From: Tetrapyrgos nigripes
Taxonomy: Eukaryota > Basidiomycota > Agaricomycetes > Agaricales > Campanellaceae
NCBI GenBank assembly: GCA_013368315.1
Contig: JAACJM010000023.1
Coordinates: 650,372-714,371 of the forward strand
Direction: 5' to 3'
DNA length: 64,000 nucleotides
In this document: positions 23,718-36,500 of the stretch, piece by piece
Position numbering within the stretch: the first letter of the stretch is position 1
Layout: each line of letters begins with the position of its first letter
The notes under the pieces: generated by a model
Told to the model about the DNA's origin: nothing
Seen by the model: the letters and a program-made list of their open reading frames with translations, nothing else
Databases searched by the model: none
Translations under genes and position numbers: made by a program

Positions 23718-25384
23718 TATAAGTACTTGTATGTACTGTAATTAACTCACTTTTTCTGCCCCCACAAGTCTGATCCTGAGCCTGAGTCTCATTCCTCTTT
23801 GATTTCATCTACCGAGCCTTTCTGCGAGTCTACTGAGCCTTTATCTGAGCCCGTCTTTGATCCCCTGTTTCTGCCCCTATCCTTCTATCTGGTAAACGCA
23901 TCTGTGTCTTTCACAATAGACACATGCGATTGTCATGAGATTGTTTGCCTTACCCATCTCTCATGTACTCTGCCTTCCGAGCCTCGACCGTTCTCCCTTA
24001 TGTTCTCACTTGGACGTGCAACTCCCCTATAGTATGGAGCAGAGACGAAGTGAACGAACTAAAGGACTAACTAGAATGTCTAGTGGTTTATATAGAAGAA
24101 CAATGAATAAGTGATAGGAAAAAGATAGGAGAAATAGGAGAAACATAGGAGAAAGTGGAGAAATGTAGGGGAAAGATAGGATCAATGGAATGGAAGATTG
24201 ATTGACAGTTATTATAGAGTTTGACAGGTTCTATAAGGTTCGAAGTCAGTAATATAAGGTTTAAAAGGTTTATCGAGGAAATGCAATAGACGAATCAGAA
24301 AATGGGTTCAATAATGAAGTAGAAGAAGGAGGTCAAAGAAATGTAGCAGTTCGTGACAGGTGCTATCATTTAGTGTCATTACAAATCTCAGTGAGGTGTA
24401 TATACTGGATTTTGATGCCCAATCAATATCATAAGTAGCTGGCTACTGCCAGTGACAAGGTATGGCTTGTCACAAAGAGGTAGTCACTTAGATAGTGATA
24501 ACAGCAATGGTGAGGAGCTAACAGACAGCAGTAAGTACTGGAACTACAAGATCTATCAGTAAAAATGAGAGAACTAGTGAGGAAGAGGATACACACCTGG
24601 TCCCAATGACAAAGAGGTCAAGATGGGGAACCAGGTGTCAGGACAGGGTTTATATATGTAAAAGTAAAGGTGTAAAAGAAGCTGTATCAGTGCATAGCAT
24701 GTTGAACAAGAGTCATATGGTGTAAAGGTCCAAGGATATGGAGATAAGAAGAAATAAATAGTACCAAATATAGATGTCATGACATGGCTCTTGTGGTGTA
24801 ACTGCTATTATCAAGCTATGAAGAGGGTATTTCGTCTCCTGTACTGGATAGAGGTAATGACACAACTCAAGAACAGTTATTGATGGCAGTGGCAATGCAC
24901 TGCCAACTGGAAGCTCAGGAACACTGTGGAACATCAATATTGTGCTTACAGTATGAACTTCAGAGTCAATCACTATCAACACTTGAGTACAAGAACACAA
25001 ATTCTAGCAACAGAGGTGCTGGAAAATGAACAGTCTGGAATACACTGCTCATAGCTCTCAAGTCAGTGGCACTGATGATGCTGGTGCCTATTCCTAAAAG
25101 TGGCAGTACTTCCAGTACTTCATTGAGCATACTATTTTGGAGCTTTTAAGCTGCTAGCTAGCTTACAAATCAGTATTGAGTTCATTGACAAGACATTGTC
25201 CAATATCCAAAATTAACCAGCCATTAGTGCAAGTAGAAATTTAAATACACAGTCCAATCAAGCTAATATGTCCCCCCTTCAATTACATGATAGTGATATT
25301 AACGCTCAATGATTGCACTTCAGGAGATAAGCTTGCCTAGATCATTGATGAGCTCAAAGTTGGTGTTTTACAAAAGTATACGCA
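23718..25384. other. No supported gene
   Basis: AT-rich sequence with short purine-rich repeats (AGGAGAAA words near 24,115-24,180). Nothing with coding or transposon structure was recognised. Confidence 0.4.
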
Positions 25385-25817
25385 ACGCACCCCTAGCAAA
25401 TAGAAATGCGCAAAGTTCAACTGGGCAGTCCCCTTAGGGGTATCAGCTGGTATCTGCACAGTGACATTCATGCTCATTTCCAAACTGGGGGTTGAAGTCC
25501 CCATTGTAAAGAATTTTTCCCATAGTTAGTGAGGGGTCAAGGCAAGCCTGAATGTTACTGGGACATGATGTAAGGCTGATGATGATTCCCACTTCTTGGG
25601 AGCTTGAGATGGTGTCTTAAGTCATGGATATCACTTTCTATTAGCCTGAATCCCAAGTACTATCGCAACCAAGACTTACAGGGTGAATCACATCGACGTT
25701 CAGACTTGAACCAGCAGCGACAGAAGTGCCGTTAGTCAGGAAGCCAATGTAGGTGCTTTGGGCAAGTGCTAGGGCTGACAGAGATAGAGTAGACAGAGCG
25801 ATGGAGATGTACTTCAT
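25385..25817 (-). pseudogene. Small secreted protein gene, frame-disrupted
   Basis: From 25,817 the minus strand encodes a good signal peptide (MKYISIALSTLSLSALALAQ) followed by FLTNGTSVAAGSSLNVDV, then a donor at 25,679. The next exon region reads SQEVGIIISLTSC and MGKILYNGDFNPQF, and after a one-base shift MNVTVQIPADTPKGTAQLNF. The order resembles a family of basidiomycete secreted proteins of unknown function. The shift near 25,470 and an uncertain intron phase suggest recent decay; a sequencing error is the alternative. Confidence 0.5.
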
Positions 25818-27453
25818 TGTTTGAGTGAGTGAGAGCCAAGTAATACTAGTTGGGGCTGGTATACCTAAATCTGCAGAGACCCCTTGTGGGGCTGCAGGGA
25901 CCTGGCTCTAATTTGGAGGTACCATCTAAATTTATCATATATGACTTCCTGTACTGTAGAAACTATATAAATGAGCTGAGAGTTGTCTTGAAGCTGGTAT
26001 ATTCAATGCAAAGAAAGTGTAAAAATCTTCAAAAAAGAGGGATAAGCACAGCCACAATTTCGCTTTTTTTCATGTTTGTTTGCTATACTCATACAGATTC
26101 TTTCTATAAAAGGATCTCAAGTCCCAACAGGACACTTATTCACCCTTACATTATTCACCCTTACAAGCATAGCTCCTTGCAAAAGTGGCAAGTGAGGATG
26201 GTAACAGCTGGCTTCGGGAATTTATGGTATGTTTTTCACACATCTTTAGTGCTTTGAGAGGCTTGCTCTACACATTTTTCATTATTGGGCAATCAGTAGT
26301 ATCAGCACTCATGTCTGAGCATGTATATTATGAGGCCGAATGAAATGAGGGTGGGTTCTTTACACTCCATTTCTGCATGTGGCAATGTTGAATCGTACCC
26401 TGCTTTTCCTGTTTGTAAATTCCTAAAACTCCCGCGCTTTGTTTTGGACTGTGACATAACATTTTGTTTGTTACAGTTTTCGTAGTGTTGCCAGCCACGC
26501 TCAACTTCAGTGTACCTGCCCACCTTGTCCAGCTTCTAGCCATCTTCCATTGTCACCTACATCTACATTCTCACCAGTACTTTATCATCATTTCCGCCTA
26601 CAGCACTCCTGGTACATATGAATGGATCTCTTCGAAAATTTTCACTCCTAGGGCCCATGTCACTTCTAGGTTATGAATAGTAGCATCTACAACCCATCAT
26701 AGCATTCAATTTCTTTCCTTTTCATATCATCATGACTTCTCTTAGTTATCTTTGTTGTATCTGACAATTCACTATTCCTTTTGAAGTCTTTTAGTATGGT
26801 TTTCTGATTGAGTCTTGGTCTAAATTCAGCTGTGTATTACTACACTTCAGTCTCTGTAGCCCTGCACACTGTCCACTTTTTACCCTTTCAAGACAGGGGT
26901 TGCGCCTACATGTCAATGTATTTGGTTGTTCTCAGTAGGATCACTTGTTTACAAGCATGACTTGTTGGCTAGAATTAAATCAATCAATTTATCTTGTTAT
27001 ATGAAGCCTTGCATGTTGGGTCAATACAGTCAGTCTAGGAAACTAGACACAAAAACAACAAGAGAAAATACTCACCTACTAACACTAACCATATAATCCT
27101 GACTACATTGACCTCTGGGTCTGGGTCAAGAGGTCCATGCTATGAACTCTGCATGATAAAGGCAATGTAATTAGGGGGCTGCATTTACTAGTATTTTTTT
27201 TGACAGGGGATAGAAAGAAGTTCAACAAAAAGTAACATGTATTTCAGTGTTTGGGGAGCTCTGGCCTCGTACTTGCCACACCTCAGTGCTGGCCCATACC
27301 CCTTTCATTTTTTTTGAATTTTGTTAACACTGTTGATAAGTAGTTGTAGTCAAAAGCATGTTCAAAGACTCAGTCATTGCGTAGTTTCCAGATGAGGAAG
27401 ATGGCTTCAGTGATAAGTATTGTAAATAGCTTTGAAGCACCAGGGAGTTGTTT

Positions 27454-27479
27454 GGAAAACCTCAATATTGAGGTTTTCC
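27454..27479. repeat. 26-base perfect palindrome
   Basis: Arms of 13 bases, GGAAAACCTCAAT and its complement, meet without a loop. The right arm is also the start of the dispersed repeat at 27,469. Confidence 0.85.
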
Positions 27480-27566
27480 TTCAGCTTGTGTTTGGCTGAC
27501 TAGTTCAGACAGAATTTAGAGTGGTTTCAAACTCCGCTATTCCAGACTCTTAGACGCACACTTACT
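27469..27566. repeat. Dispersed repeat, copy 2 (partner at 7,889)
   Basis: It shares TTGAGGTTTTC, GACTAGTTC and CTATTCCAGACTCTTAGACG with 7,889-7,975. As there, it lies 3' of a broken minus-strand transcription factor gene. Confidence 0.7.
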
Positions 27567-28175
27567 TGCACTTGAAATTCCTGGATAAGACTCAATTCTC
27601 TTCCAGTGATTTACTTTTCATAGTTGACTATATAAATTAGTGCTGTCATGACGAGTCCCCAAACTGCCCATCTTGAATACTTTCCTTTCCCATCCTAAAC
27701 ACAACCAAAACATCTGTTCTCCCAAATCTCTTGGTAACAATGCAGTCCAAAAGCTTCGGCGAGCTAACAAGAAACATATTAGCCATAGAACAGGGGAGAT
27801 TGCATAGATGCGTACCAGAAACAATGATCCGAATACAAGTCTTCCACATCTATCTTCGCACTCTCTGTACTAGGTCCAGCAGATATGTTCACCATTGCCA
27901 ATATTATGGTGATGGAAATGAACAAAGTATCATTAGCCATCCAGCCTTGCCTGACGCAGATTCTGTATAGTAATATCCCAGCACTTGGACCATAGCTATG
28001 GTAATTGAATTCTCCTCCTCTTCCTCCCTATAGATGCATTTAAAAGAGATATTTCAAACCCAGGAGCCATGAAGAGCACTATTCTTGGTCAGCTCTAAAA
28101 CAGAATCGGAAATCGTAGCCTCGGAAAATCGTAGCTTCGTAAAAATTGTAAAGCCTCAAACTCGCAAGGTAAAAC

Positions 28176-29320
28176 TCAGAATTTATTTTTTAACACTTTG
28201 AACACCATAAGCAATGCCCCAAATCGATGATCGCGAAGGTGAAGCCCTTCTGCAACAGACCGTTCGAAGCTTGCTTGATGTAAAAGTGGCTGATAAGGAT
28301 GATGAAAGGCAAAGTAGGATTCCAAAAGCAATTGTAAATGGTCATCATTTGGAAATTGGAGCATAGGCTCTTCCTCGACGCGTGTTCTTTCATACTTGAC
28401 TTCAATAATCAGCCAACGGATTACGTCATACAGAAGTGGTATCGGGCTCACCGGCGATGACATCCAATACTCGGACCTCTTGTCGAAGGCAGGGCCGTAC
28501 TTTAACTATTCGAGAGCACTAGCGACCAAAAATACTGCTTGACTTGCCGAAATGGCGATTCTCTATCCGGCTGAGACGCACTTTGGTCAGTTCTTCACTC
28601 AAGAGTTCCCCTTCGCTACAATCTGAACCGTCATCTTCAGTAAATGGAGAAGGTCCTGTTCGAGACGGAAGATTGCCCTCAACTATTGGAGAGGATTGGA
28701 CCAAGCTCTCTTGCCGACGTGCACGGACGAGTTCTTTCTCCAGATGGCGCACATACGACGCGATTTCTACCATAATTTCACGAACAGATTCTTCATGCTC
28801 CGGGATGATGAAGGTGTTTGGGGCATCGGAAAGAATGGACGAAATAATGGTTTTGACTGCCGTGAAGTTTGCCTGAGTGCTAGGTAGAATTACGTGCATG
28901 AGCCACGAAATCAGGACGAAAGAATAGAAGGAGGATGCACTTTGTTTTCAGTCCCCGTTTCTGCATATGCAACGCGTGTGAATTATACATCAGTGATGAA
29001 GAAACCTCGAATGAGCCTACCTTTTTTTCGGCCAAATGAGTGCACGTTTTCGTTAGGGTTATACAACTAGGACATACGCCGCCTGGCATACTCACACTAT
29101 CGCCTGATAACAGGCCAGGATGGACGTTCCCTAAAGATGCTGATCGAGATTGTTTGATACTCACATCGTACCGTACAGATTGTGAGCCACCAAAGGAAGT
29201 ATTAGCGATGAAAGTACTCTGAATGAGAGTGCAGTCAATCAAACCTTTTCTGCGCCGACATTCATCGCAAGCATTCGGAGTCCTTCGCTTTTTGCGAGTC
29301 TCCCCGTCTGTGTTTGACAT
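28176..29320 (-). pseudogene. Truncated Zn2Cys6 transcription factor
   Basis: Same family as the gene at 9,838. The start at 29,320 reads a basic leader and CDECRRRKG, half of a zinc cluster; the other half (CPSCITLTKTCTH) is visible near 29,040-29,090. The coiled segment YVRHLEKELVRARRQES and linker NLPSRTGPSPFTEDDGSD follow at 28,660-28,780, then FERSVAEGLHLRDHRFGALL near 28,210-28,270. The frame then leaves the family and stops at 28,176, so most of the regulatory domain is missing. It could still encode a short DNA-binding protein, but a fragment is more likely. Confidence 0.7.
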
Positions 29321-29830
29321 AATCCGCGTTCTGAGAGGCTCAAAGACTCAAAGAGTGTTAGTGATAGCTATCTTTGAGACTGTGGTGGTAGTGGTAAGAA
29401 AGCATTCGCGAGAGCATTAGAGCTGACTGGGGAAAGGTGCCACTGCTTCGCATGGCAAATTACGAGGCCTGTTTAAGTAAAACAGTTTCGTATGCAGTAA
29501 AAAATTCTTTTAATTAGATAGAGCCCAATACTGTACCATTTTAATGTAACAGCGCCCTTAAATGACCTTGGATTAGAGGTATCCATAGTGATTCAGAGTC
29601 TCAGAGAGTGGCTCTTGATGACTTTTGATGGCTGTTGAGGGAAGGTAAACGCGTCTGAACCTGGTGCATTGACAGCGATGGAGGGAAGGCAGGAATGACG
29701 TGTCAGTTGAGCGTCAGCTGAAATGGCAGTGTTCGGGCACTTCGGAGCGCTGAGGTGGCGTGTAAAAGTTAGAACCCGTGAGAAAGCTTGATACTTGATT
29801 GGGGGTTGACATAAGTTAACTCGGCCTAAA
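29321..29830. other. Spacer before the large inverted structure
   Basis: No gene. A word near 29,440 (GCAAATTACGAGGCC) recurs at three other places in the window. The homology to the far arm begins abruptly at 29,831. Confidence 0.4.
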
Positions 29831-30310
29831 CACGCCGAAAAGGGACAAATATCCGCTCGACGGATAGGTGATCTAATATGTGCATGGAAATAAGATACAT
29901 TAGGAACCCAGATATAAGTCGAAATAGATCATGTATTAGTAAGTTAGATATCTAACCAGAAAGTTGATATATTAGGATGCCTTACGGTACATTTAATTCG
30001 TGACCAGACACATGTCATATTAGATCTTTGGAAAGAAGTACAAAAAGATTTTCAATTCGCACACCTATTCAAACAAAAGAAAGATCACCTATCAATTTTG
30101 CGGATTTGTGTCCAGAAATGGTATGTATCTGGAATCCAGATATATGTACAGATACGAGTCTCAATATATCATGCATCTGAACTCTAGATAGGTGTACTAA
30201 TAGATGATATTTATGGACTACTGATACAATGCTGGTGCGTCAGTGATTTGACGCAAGTGCGTGTCCAACGCGTCAACATAAAGACGCGTCTGCTTTAAAA
30301 TATCTTAGTT
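29831..30310. repeat. AT-rich subterminal repeat zone, left arm
   Basis: Many short direct and inverted words, including GATAGGTGATCT near 29,862 and its complement near 30,084, and GGACAAATATCCGC near 29,844 against a variant complement near 30,106. Subterminal arrays of short transposase-binding words are typical of CACTA elements. No coding sequence. The same zone in the right arm is about 63,490-63,970. Confidence 0.65.
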
Positions 30311-30417
30311 ACAAATTCCTATATACATAAGTGGTCCTACACCTTAGCAGCGATTCGAAAGCAGATTTAATAGCAGGAAAGCAAAAAAAAAAAACACCAA
30401 AAACCAAAGAAAAAGCA

Positions 30418-30890
30418 TCAAGTGCATCCCACTCTCCTGGTCTCTACAAGTCGCTTCGCCGTGGCGACGGCGTTGCGAACATCCTCCAATCCGAAATCCA
30501 GCTCCATGACAAATTCTTCCTGGTGCACCACAAGGCAATCCGGGCATGACCTGTGGATCTTGGTGGCGTATTGTAGTATCTGTCGATGGGCTTCGTGTTC
30601 TGTGATGAAAATGAGTAGTGTTCGAATTGGGAAACCCCACACGACGCACCAACGACATACGCCGTATTCCTACCTACCACCTTCACCGAATACACCAGTC
30701 TAAACCCCTTTGACTGGTGTCCCCTCCTCCATTCCCTGAGTCTGGTCTCGGGCGTGCGGCCCGTGGACCCAATTTTGTACTTGAGTTTTCCACTACCCTC
30801 ATTCAAGGCGAAAACATACACCACAGAATCCGTTCCGGAAGACGTCGATGCAGACGCAGCTACTGAAGACATCGGCATAGATGCCCTCAT
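30418..30890 (-). CDS. GIY-YIG endonuclease (T5orf172/MUG113 type), left copy
   Basis: Two exons joined by an intron at about 30,600-30,673; the stop is at 30,418. Starts at 30,890 or 30,878 are both possible. A Ser/Ala-rich leader of about 25 residues precedes VVYVFALNEGSGKLKYKIGS, which carries the GIY-like (VYVF) and YIG-like (YKIGST) elements. The arginine helix ETRLREW follows. After the intron come VEHEAHRQIL, a CPDC pair and HQEEF, where the glutamate fits the family's catalytic acid. About 130 residues, close to a complete single domain. The frame is intact in both arms, unlike the transposase. In other mobile elements such nucleases cut DNA; the role here is inference. Confidence 0.75.
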
Positions 30891-31289
30891 AGAACAGGAA
30901 CCTGGTGAGCGGACAGGGAAGACGGAAAACTTCAAAACACTGGGAAAGATTGTTTATACTCCAGAAGTGCACACATACCATGAGAGCACGTTGGAGTTTG
31001 CAACGTTGGGAGATTGGCGTGGACAGAGGTGGGAGCGGCCAGGTGTTTGTCAGTTGTTTGTCGCAGCTGTTTGTTGCGACTTCCATATATGTACGGTCAC
31101 CACCCATCCTCCAACCATCCTCCAACCATCGCCCGCTTTGGGACGAGTCAACACAACGTCCATAGGAGAAGATTGGGGATTTGGCTCAGATACACAGGAT
31201 GCAGTAATCTCCATGTTCTCAGCAGGGTCTTCAGAACGACCATCAACATCGCCTGCTTCGGGAAGAACAGACAAAACGTCCGCAGCTGA

Positions 31290-32459
31290 TTTGGTTCCTC
31301 CTGAACCTACAACTCAACCTGCCTTTGTAGCCGCCACCTGCCAACCCACCTTCCATGCATTCAGCCCCTCCTGTGCCGTCTCAACCTCCCAATGGTCGAA
31401 TGCCTGGCCCACAGCCGCATCAGCTGCCTCAGCATCTTCAGCCCTACCCATAATACATGCACCCGCCATATCCCTATCCAATGCCAGGATATTATACCCC
31501 TCCACCTGGTTCTGGCCCTGTCCACTCACCACCAAATGCCGTTGGTCAACTTTTCAACGACTCGTGAATACCAGGTTCGGGTAACGGTAATGCACAGAGA
31601 GGTAATCCCAACCAACGTGGTATGCCGAGAAACGGGGGTAACTCGGTGAACGGTGGAGGAAAACGTAATAATGCCCCGTTGCCTCGACCAGCGTGGAGTT
31701 ATGGGCCTGGTATTGGTATGGGCGGTGTGCTGATGAACGGTGGAAACTCGACAATGAATGGAGGTGGTGAAATCATAGGCCCAAGACTGAGTTCATCTAT
31801 GCGAAGACAGTCGAACACCAGTACTGGAAGCTCTGGTAACTATCGTCCTTCTCCAAATGACGATGTTGCTTCTACTGCTGTAAGTTATTCCTCATTAATA
31901 TCTGAAAGTCTGATTAACGGCCTTGCCGAAGTCATCTTCAACATCGTCATCATCAAGGTGGACGTACACTTCAACGGCCTCCTCGCAACAGCATCCCCTT
32001 CCTGCTCGTCCCGACTGGGCAGTTGGGCTAAAGCCAGATCCTACTCTGCATGCAACTAACCGCCGCCACGATCATTCTCACACCAATTCGCAGAACATGT
32101 CGCCCATATCACCTCCTCAGGCGCTGAGCGGTGGATCAAACGCAGCCAGTCTATCTGCAGTCCACTGATTTCCCTCCTCTTTCCCTCTCATCGCCTGAGA
32201 AACAGACTCCAGCCGTCGGCGGTGCATGGACAAATAATGTGACTCGCTCTCTGTTGATGACTCCACCGAGTCAGTCCATGCCTGGAAATGCACTCGTTCC
32301 TCAACCAGGCCTAACACATCTCAATGTTGTTGTTAATAACAACAATGCGATGCCACGACTCGATGACAGCTTTGACCGGTCGTCATCAAAAGCTGCCGAG
32401 TTGTACAATCCAATAGTTGTCAAGAGACCCACGCTGAACGTCCTGTATTTACCGTGGTA
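31290..32459 (+). pseudogene. Captured R3H-SUZ-like host gene fragment, left copy
   Basis: Antisense to the other arm genes. The frame passes PYPYPMPGYYTPPPGSGP and a stop near 31,565, then PLPRPAWSYGPGIGMGG, SSSMRRQSNTSTGSSG, an intron (about 31,879-31,930), LPARPDWAVGLKPD and TDFPPLSL. The Pro/Gly/Ser-rich tail fits the C-terminal half of a fungal R3H-SUZ RNA-binding protein; the diagnostic SUZ part survives only in the right arm. Introns are retained, so capture was from DNA. Contains stops and lacks the SUZ segment. Confidence 0.55.
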
Positions 32460-33060
32460 GACTTGACTACCAAACCCGAAACACCTTCGAACCGTACAGA
32501 AGATCCACGACTTTTCGTCATGGGGGTCTGCAAAGCCAATTGTTCCGTAGATGACGCCAGTAAAGCCCACTGTCCAGTTCTGCAGGGAAGCATATCAAAA
32601 ATTGTCCTGAAAGGTCATTGTCGAGGGTTATTGACACACCTTAGCAACGGCAACTACTAGACTTATATCCAGCACCAAGGGCCCTTCCCTCGCTTGGTTG
32701 ATGACCGTAGCAAATTCTGCAACTCTGCTTGTGGACACGATGTGATCGTGATAACCTGCAGGGGTGGCGGCATTAGCAGCAATTATAGACAGAGTCAGAA
32801 GAGAACTCACCGGTTGTGCTATGTAGAGCTCCCAACTCATTCTGAATGGTGCGTTGGAGATGAGCACCCGTTTCCACATCCATGCTGGCCAGTAGTTTAG
32901 CTACATGCAGGAAAAAGACATGTCAGGACTCACTGGAATAATTATGTTTTTCACAAGTACCCAACAGAGTGCAAGTGGCCTCTCGCCAGCACTGAATTTA
33001 GATACTAGAGAGATAGGTCAACGCAGACTCCGATTTGGGAAGATAGCTCACCTCGACGAT
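32460..33060 (-). pseudogene. Unknown spliced gene fragment, left copy
   Basis: Exon-like blocks on the minus strand are separated by good GT-AG introns: KPLALCW, WKRVLISNAPF with RELYIAQP, then KREGPLVLDISLVVAVAK-like and FTGVIYGTIGFADPHDEKSW. No domain recognised. Homologous blocks are in the right arm (60,990-61,540) and in partial copies at 54,930-56,000. Whether it is a broken gene of the element or another captured fragment cannot be told. Confidence 0.4.
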
Positions 33061-33080
33061 ATGTGCAGGTCCTGTGTCCG

Positions 33081-33165
33081 CAGATAGAAGCGGATTCTAT
33101 ATGCACCAGAGAACGAAACAAATTCGTCCCTGAATCGTGTAGCACCGAAACGCATTCGAATGCCA
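33081..33165. repeat. Double-hairpin repeat, copy 1
   Basis: First hairpin 33,081-33,103: nine-base arms CAGATAGAA and TTCTATaTG around GCGGA. After CACC comes a second, weaker hairpin with GAACGAA and TTCGTCC, then GTAGCACCGAAACG. Confidence 0.7.
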
Positions 33166-33559
33166 AATAGATGAGAATGAGAGGTCAAGCAAGGGGGATG
33201 AGAGTGACAGTCAAGACGACAATTGACTGAGTTGAGTCTTGACTCTTTTTGGAGGCTGGCAATGCCTGCAGGTTCTGGGAGCTTACCAGTTGGATTGAAA
33301 ATGTGACAGGACATAATGGACAGTACATGTACATATACATGAATTACGATGTTGCTTTTTCTTCTCCTTCTGGTCAAGCCCTGGAGAGATTGACAAGGAC
33401 AGATCTCCCGAAAGAGTAATCATAATGAGCTGCATGGGCTACAACCTTGTCCAAACCTATGACATGTTTTTCCGCGCTGAGAGAGGAGTATGTAGTGGCC
33501 TGGAAGTGGGGATAGCAGAGGAAAGGGTCAGAAAGAGGCTTTTGTAATGCCTGAAACAG

Positions 33560-36500
33560 TCAGACATGGACGAGGATCTCTGTACCTTGCGAAGTGGAAT
33601 GGTTTTTGATGAACTGGATTTGACCAGCTGTGAGTGAGTCACACTCTGGAGACCGATAGAAAATGTGCGAATTGCCAGGAGTTGTTTCCACAGCAGATAA
33701 GTTGTGTCCTTGAAACTTGGCGTGTCCATGTCTTTTGCCTGTCATTTCACGGTTTTCTTGGACAGGAGTAGCATTTACTGGCACGAAACATTTGTCGAAA
33801 AGAACTTTGAGCTGCTTCACTGCCTCGGGACACTCTGGACGTCAAAGCCAGCGGCGAATATTGGCTGTATGCACTAAGGACTTTATGATTGTAGATTCCA
33901 TAACACCTAAACAACAATATAAGCAGGATGATAGATGAAGACAATCATTACTCACCACCAATGTTATCATTAGTATTGATTTTCTGTAACGCTCCGACCA
34001 AGCGCTCAAACGGAAAGCACCACCAGTTGAGTATAGGCCCATAGCGTATCAAAAAATCGTAGATGTGCCCCGCTGCGTGAATATTGGGACGAGGAGCATG
34101 CTCTCTGGTATGAGGATGTATAGTGCATAAATCGTTGACCCAGCTGTCTATGAAGTCCCGGAATGCAGTCGCACGATCGGACGTCATTGTATACCGGCAA
34201 ACTATCATTATGGCCTGGAAGAGCGACATGGTATGGTCCAAGACCATCCGTAAAACATTAGGATCTTGGCTCGGCGGAGAATCTTTGTCTCCCCACAAGG
34301 TTACGAGGGCAATTGGAAGGTAGATGGTGCTGAGGGTCCTCCACTCATCAGCTTTGATAGTTCCTGCTGCGACATCACCATAGTTCTTAGGCACAGAGTT
34401 TACCCATGACGGGGTGAAAGTGTTTTTAATGACGTGACGGATGCGAGCTAAAGTTTCAGGGGAACCGGTGACAGGAAGCTGGTGATTTGAGTGAAAGGGT
34501 TGTTTTAATCTCTGCGGATGGAATCAGAGCTGCCTAAATAGCAAAAGAAATAGAAATTCTTACCCAGTTGATTAAAATTGCAACGAAGTGAGATTTTGTA
34601 CAAGCCTCTTTGTCAAAAGGAAAGTGTGTTTCCACTTGCTTTGCCTTTGATTTCTCAGAGACTCGCTTCAGGTAAAGATTGGCGACATTATCTTGGATGT
34701 CCTTTAGGGTCAACGAGAGCTGCAAACTGTGCACAACGAAGTGCAACGCATCCAGGTTGCCTGAATTAAATAGCTGGGTCCATAATTCGTCCAGCGTGAG
34801 CGCCTTGTCGCCTTTGAGGGCAATGCAGAGGGCTGTCTGAAGCTTGGCAACGCGTGAGACATCCTTTTCCTTCAACATGCAACCTGGGGGGGCAACTTCG
34901 TCCGAGTAGTCAACCCATGGCCAGTCATATGCAAATCGATGATCTTCCAAGTCGGTTTTGGTTTTCATTGCACTGGCATCCAGACGAAGGACGTGACAGC
35001 AGTGGTAGTGAACAATGCCCTCAAGGAGGCAATGCATAGTATCAATCACAAGCATCTTAGTTGGATCCCAGTACTTGAGCAGCCAGAGCGAGGACCAACG
35101 AACTCTGCGCTGCTTGAAAAGTGATTTGCGTTGTGCGACTGTCTCAGTGTCTCGATACTGCTCTGCCAGATGCCGTAGTTCATTAACGTCTCGCGTGTTC
35201 CAATGTGAGTGATTGGTACTGAAGATCTGGTTCCTGCCTCGCAATGGACACACCGTGCATATGAATTCAGAGTTGACGCCCTGGAATCCAGCTACCTTTC
35301 GCGCAGCGGGAAGATCATTGACGGATAAAAAGATTCCTGCTTCGACCACAGATTCCAGCTTGGAATCAGCTGTCTGCGAAACCTTCAAACCCGGTCTCCA
35401 GGCCGTAGCAAACTTCTCGATGACTGGGCGTACGAAGTGGTCCATTTCATCGACGTCTGGCTCTTTTGGACCAGGTATGATACTGGCATGGTACAAGTAT
35501 TTGGGAAGGTAGCAGATGGAGGGACCAAGGGCCAGGTTGGTGCAGGATATGACACCGATGGACTGAGTGGGGCCACGGTGAGTTATACCATTGGGGTTGA
35601 GAAAGTCTGTGTGGATGGAGAAAGCAAGACGGATCTTGGCACCACGATTCACGAATAAGGATCCATCAGGCCCCTTGAAATCCATTGTGAACTCGGCATC
35701 GAACACGTCTTGGATGTCATCGTGTTGTTGCCCACTGCTTATAGCATTGTAAGCATCATCAGCAGCCTTCTTCGAGCACTCGAGGTAGGTAGGATCACCA
35801 AGACAACAGGCCAGGTAGTCGTGAAAAGAGTTGACTAGGTAGGGTTTTATGGGATGGAATGTGCCATCGGAACGACGAGTCAAGAGGCTGGTGCCACAAA
35901 TGGACACACCACTCTCTCCAACAACCCGGTTGGTGCATGTCTCGGGGTAATGATACTGTCCGTTATCAATCAAGACTCCTTTATTTGTGAAGTTGCACGT
36001 CGGACAGGTAGCGTAGCTGTCGAAGCGACCTTCAGCCCCGAACCGTTTGAGAGCACCAGTGAGGGAGTTGGGCATACCAGCGATGACTTCATCCTGAGAA
36101 GGTGAGAAAGGGTACGGAGTGTTGCCAGTATTATCAGGGCGGGCAGTAGACATGCCCAATTTCACCAACATGACTGATACCCCGACGAGGAAGTTGCATT
36201 GGACGATGGACAGACCTATCACCATGTTGCAAATGACAGCAAGTAGGACAAGGACCTGATTGATTTGATCCATATAAAAGAAGTCGGATTGATGGACATA
36301 ATCTGTAAGCCAATTAGAAATGTTGAAAAAAAATCAGACAGCGACACACCTTACCTGTGTTAATTTTCACTGGGGCTTTAGGGATGCGTAAGAGCTTTAT
36401 CGTATCGGTTTTGACTAGGAGACTCCTAAGGCGTTCATGCAATTCTTTCCTCTGTTCAGCCAACTCTTCCTCCACCTTCAAGGGTGAGCTTGTGCTACTA

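Larger units (their letters stand above)
25818..28175. other. No supported gene; repeats
   Basis: It contains a second copy of the repeat seen beside the 13.95 kb MITE (near 25,985-26,040), a word near 27,265 shared with 13,858 and 29,445, the perfect palindrome at 27,454 and the dispersed repeat at 27,469. Short frames in between show no domain. Confidence 0.4.

Noticed and set aside
34534..36273. KDZ (Kyakuja-Dileera-Zisupton) transposase
   Set aside because: The IIPGPKEP, AARKVAGF and FPFERLVGALQ blocks fit tnp2/CACTA with a DUF4218-like end better than KDZ.
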